Positions 63,451-64,000 of a DNA stretch of 64,000 nt are shown in pieces; the first letter of the stretch is position 1, and every line of letters starts with the position of its first letter. The translations under genes and the position numbers were made by a program. This DNA comes from Pyrocephalus nanus (lineage: Eukaryota > Chordata > Aves > Passeriformes > Tyrannidae). Where the stretch lies: NCBI GenBank assembly GCA_038380795.1, contig CM076261.1:13374726-13438725 (forward strand), given 5' to 3'. The notes beneath the pieces are model-generated. The model was not told the origin of the DNA. It saw only the letters and a list, made by a program, of their open reading frames with translations, and searched no databases.

Positions 63451-64000
63451 TTGTATGTTTTGATGTCATTAAAAAATTATTTACGTTTGGAAAGTCCACA
63501 GACTTTGGGAAGGTTGTTTCCTCTTCCCATGATGTTTCTCTCAGCATTTAATTGACCATTTAAAAAAAACACTAAAATTGAAACAAGATTTCCAACTTTA
63601 TACTTAATTTAGAACCATGTAGTACTGTGATTTGAATTGTCATATGTTCAAAAGAATATTCAGCTCTACTTTGACAGATATTTTTTCCCCATTTTATCTG
63701 GCAGGGTTGAACAGTGCATATGCACCTAGTTTCTTACCTTTTTTTGACAGTGGCAATTTATATTGAGCTCATATATGTATTAAAATAGATGGTGTAACAA
63801 AACTAAGCAATATATTTATTGCAATAATCAACCTTAAAGACTGCAGCAGGGAAATAATACCTTACTTCAAATGTCTGTATATACTATTTTTGTATTTGTG
63901 CTTATTTTCCTAGCTATTTTAAATGTGAGCAAAAACATGTTTCTTTAACAAGTAGTGTATACATACTGAGCTTCAATGACAGATACACTGGAAGATAATT
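63451..64000. other. AT-rich non-coding DNA at the window edge
   Basis: No gene or repeat recognised beyond the end of the CR1 copy. Confidence 0.65.

Overview
This window reads as non-coding nuclear DNA from a bird. The evidence is five decayed CR1 LINE copies, recognisable by their reverse-transcriptase C-terminal coding remnants and by 3' ends built on the ATTCTATG-type octamer. There are also two clear solo LTRs, and one LTR fragment, of an avian endogenous-retrovirus family. The background is AT-rich, with many A/T homopolymers and microsatellites. A neoavian, perhaps songbird, source fits best, but the species and chromosome cannot be read from the sequence. No bacterial, organellar or intact viral gene organisation is present.

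Layout. 1-4.6 kb: AT-rich single-copy-like DNA. 4.64-5.18 kb: minus-strand solo LTR. 5.2-16.6 kb: no gene; an (AT)25 array with an adjacent T22 run at 12.16-12.25 kb. 16.62-17.6 kb: minus-strand CR1 with a readable RT fragment. 22.6-23.1 kb: second minus-strand solo LTR of the same family. 27.25-27.35 kb: GATA array. 29.7-30.3 kb: AT-rich block with several homeodomain-type cores. 31.18-31.27 kb: plus-strand LTR fragment. 35.34-35.89 kb: stop-poor, less AT-rich island with a well-formed splice donor/acceptor pair. 44.55-45.23 kb: probable but unnamed LTR-like repeat. 48.59-49.11 kb: minus-strand CR1 3' end. 50.3-50.83 kb: second TAATTA-rich block. 52.86-53.08 kb: long (CTTT)n tract. 57.0-57.8 kb and 59.2-60.2 kb: plus-strand CR1 copies, the first interrupted by about 320 bp of other sequence. 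62.68-63.45 kb: minus-strand, internally deleted CR1.

No host protein-coding exon could be supported. Every longer reading frame is part of a retroelement, antisense to one, or a chance frame in low-complexity AT-rich sequence. The window is best read as an intergenic stretch or a large intron whose history is CR1 insertion, ERV insertion with LTR-LTR recombination, microsatellite growth and slow decay. I found no convincing new biological system. The most useful items for follow-up are the 35.3-35.9 kb island, the two candidate regulatory blocks, the decay pattern of the LTR pair, the interrupted CR1 at 57 kb and a 27-bp near-perfect palindrome at 31.6 kb.
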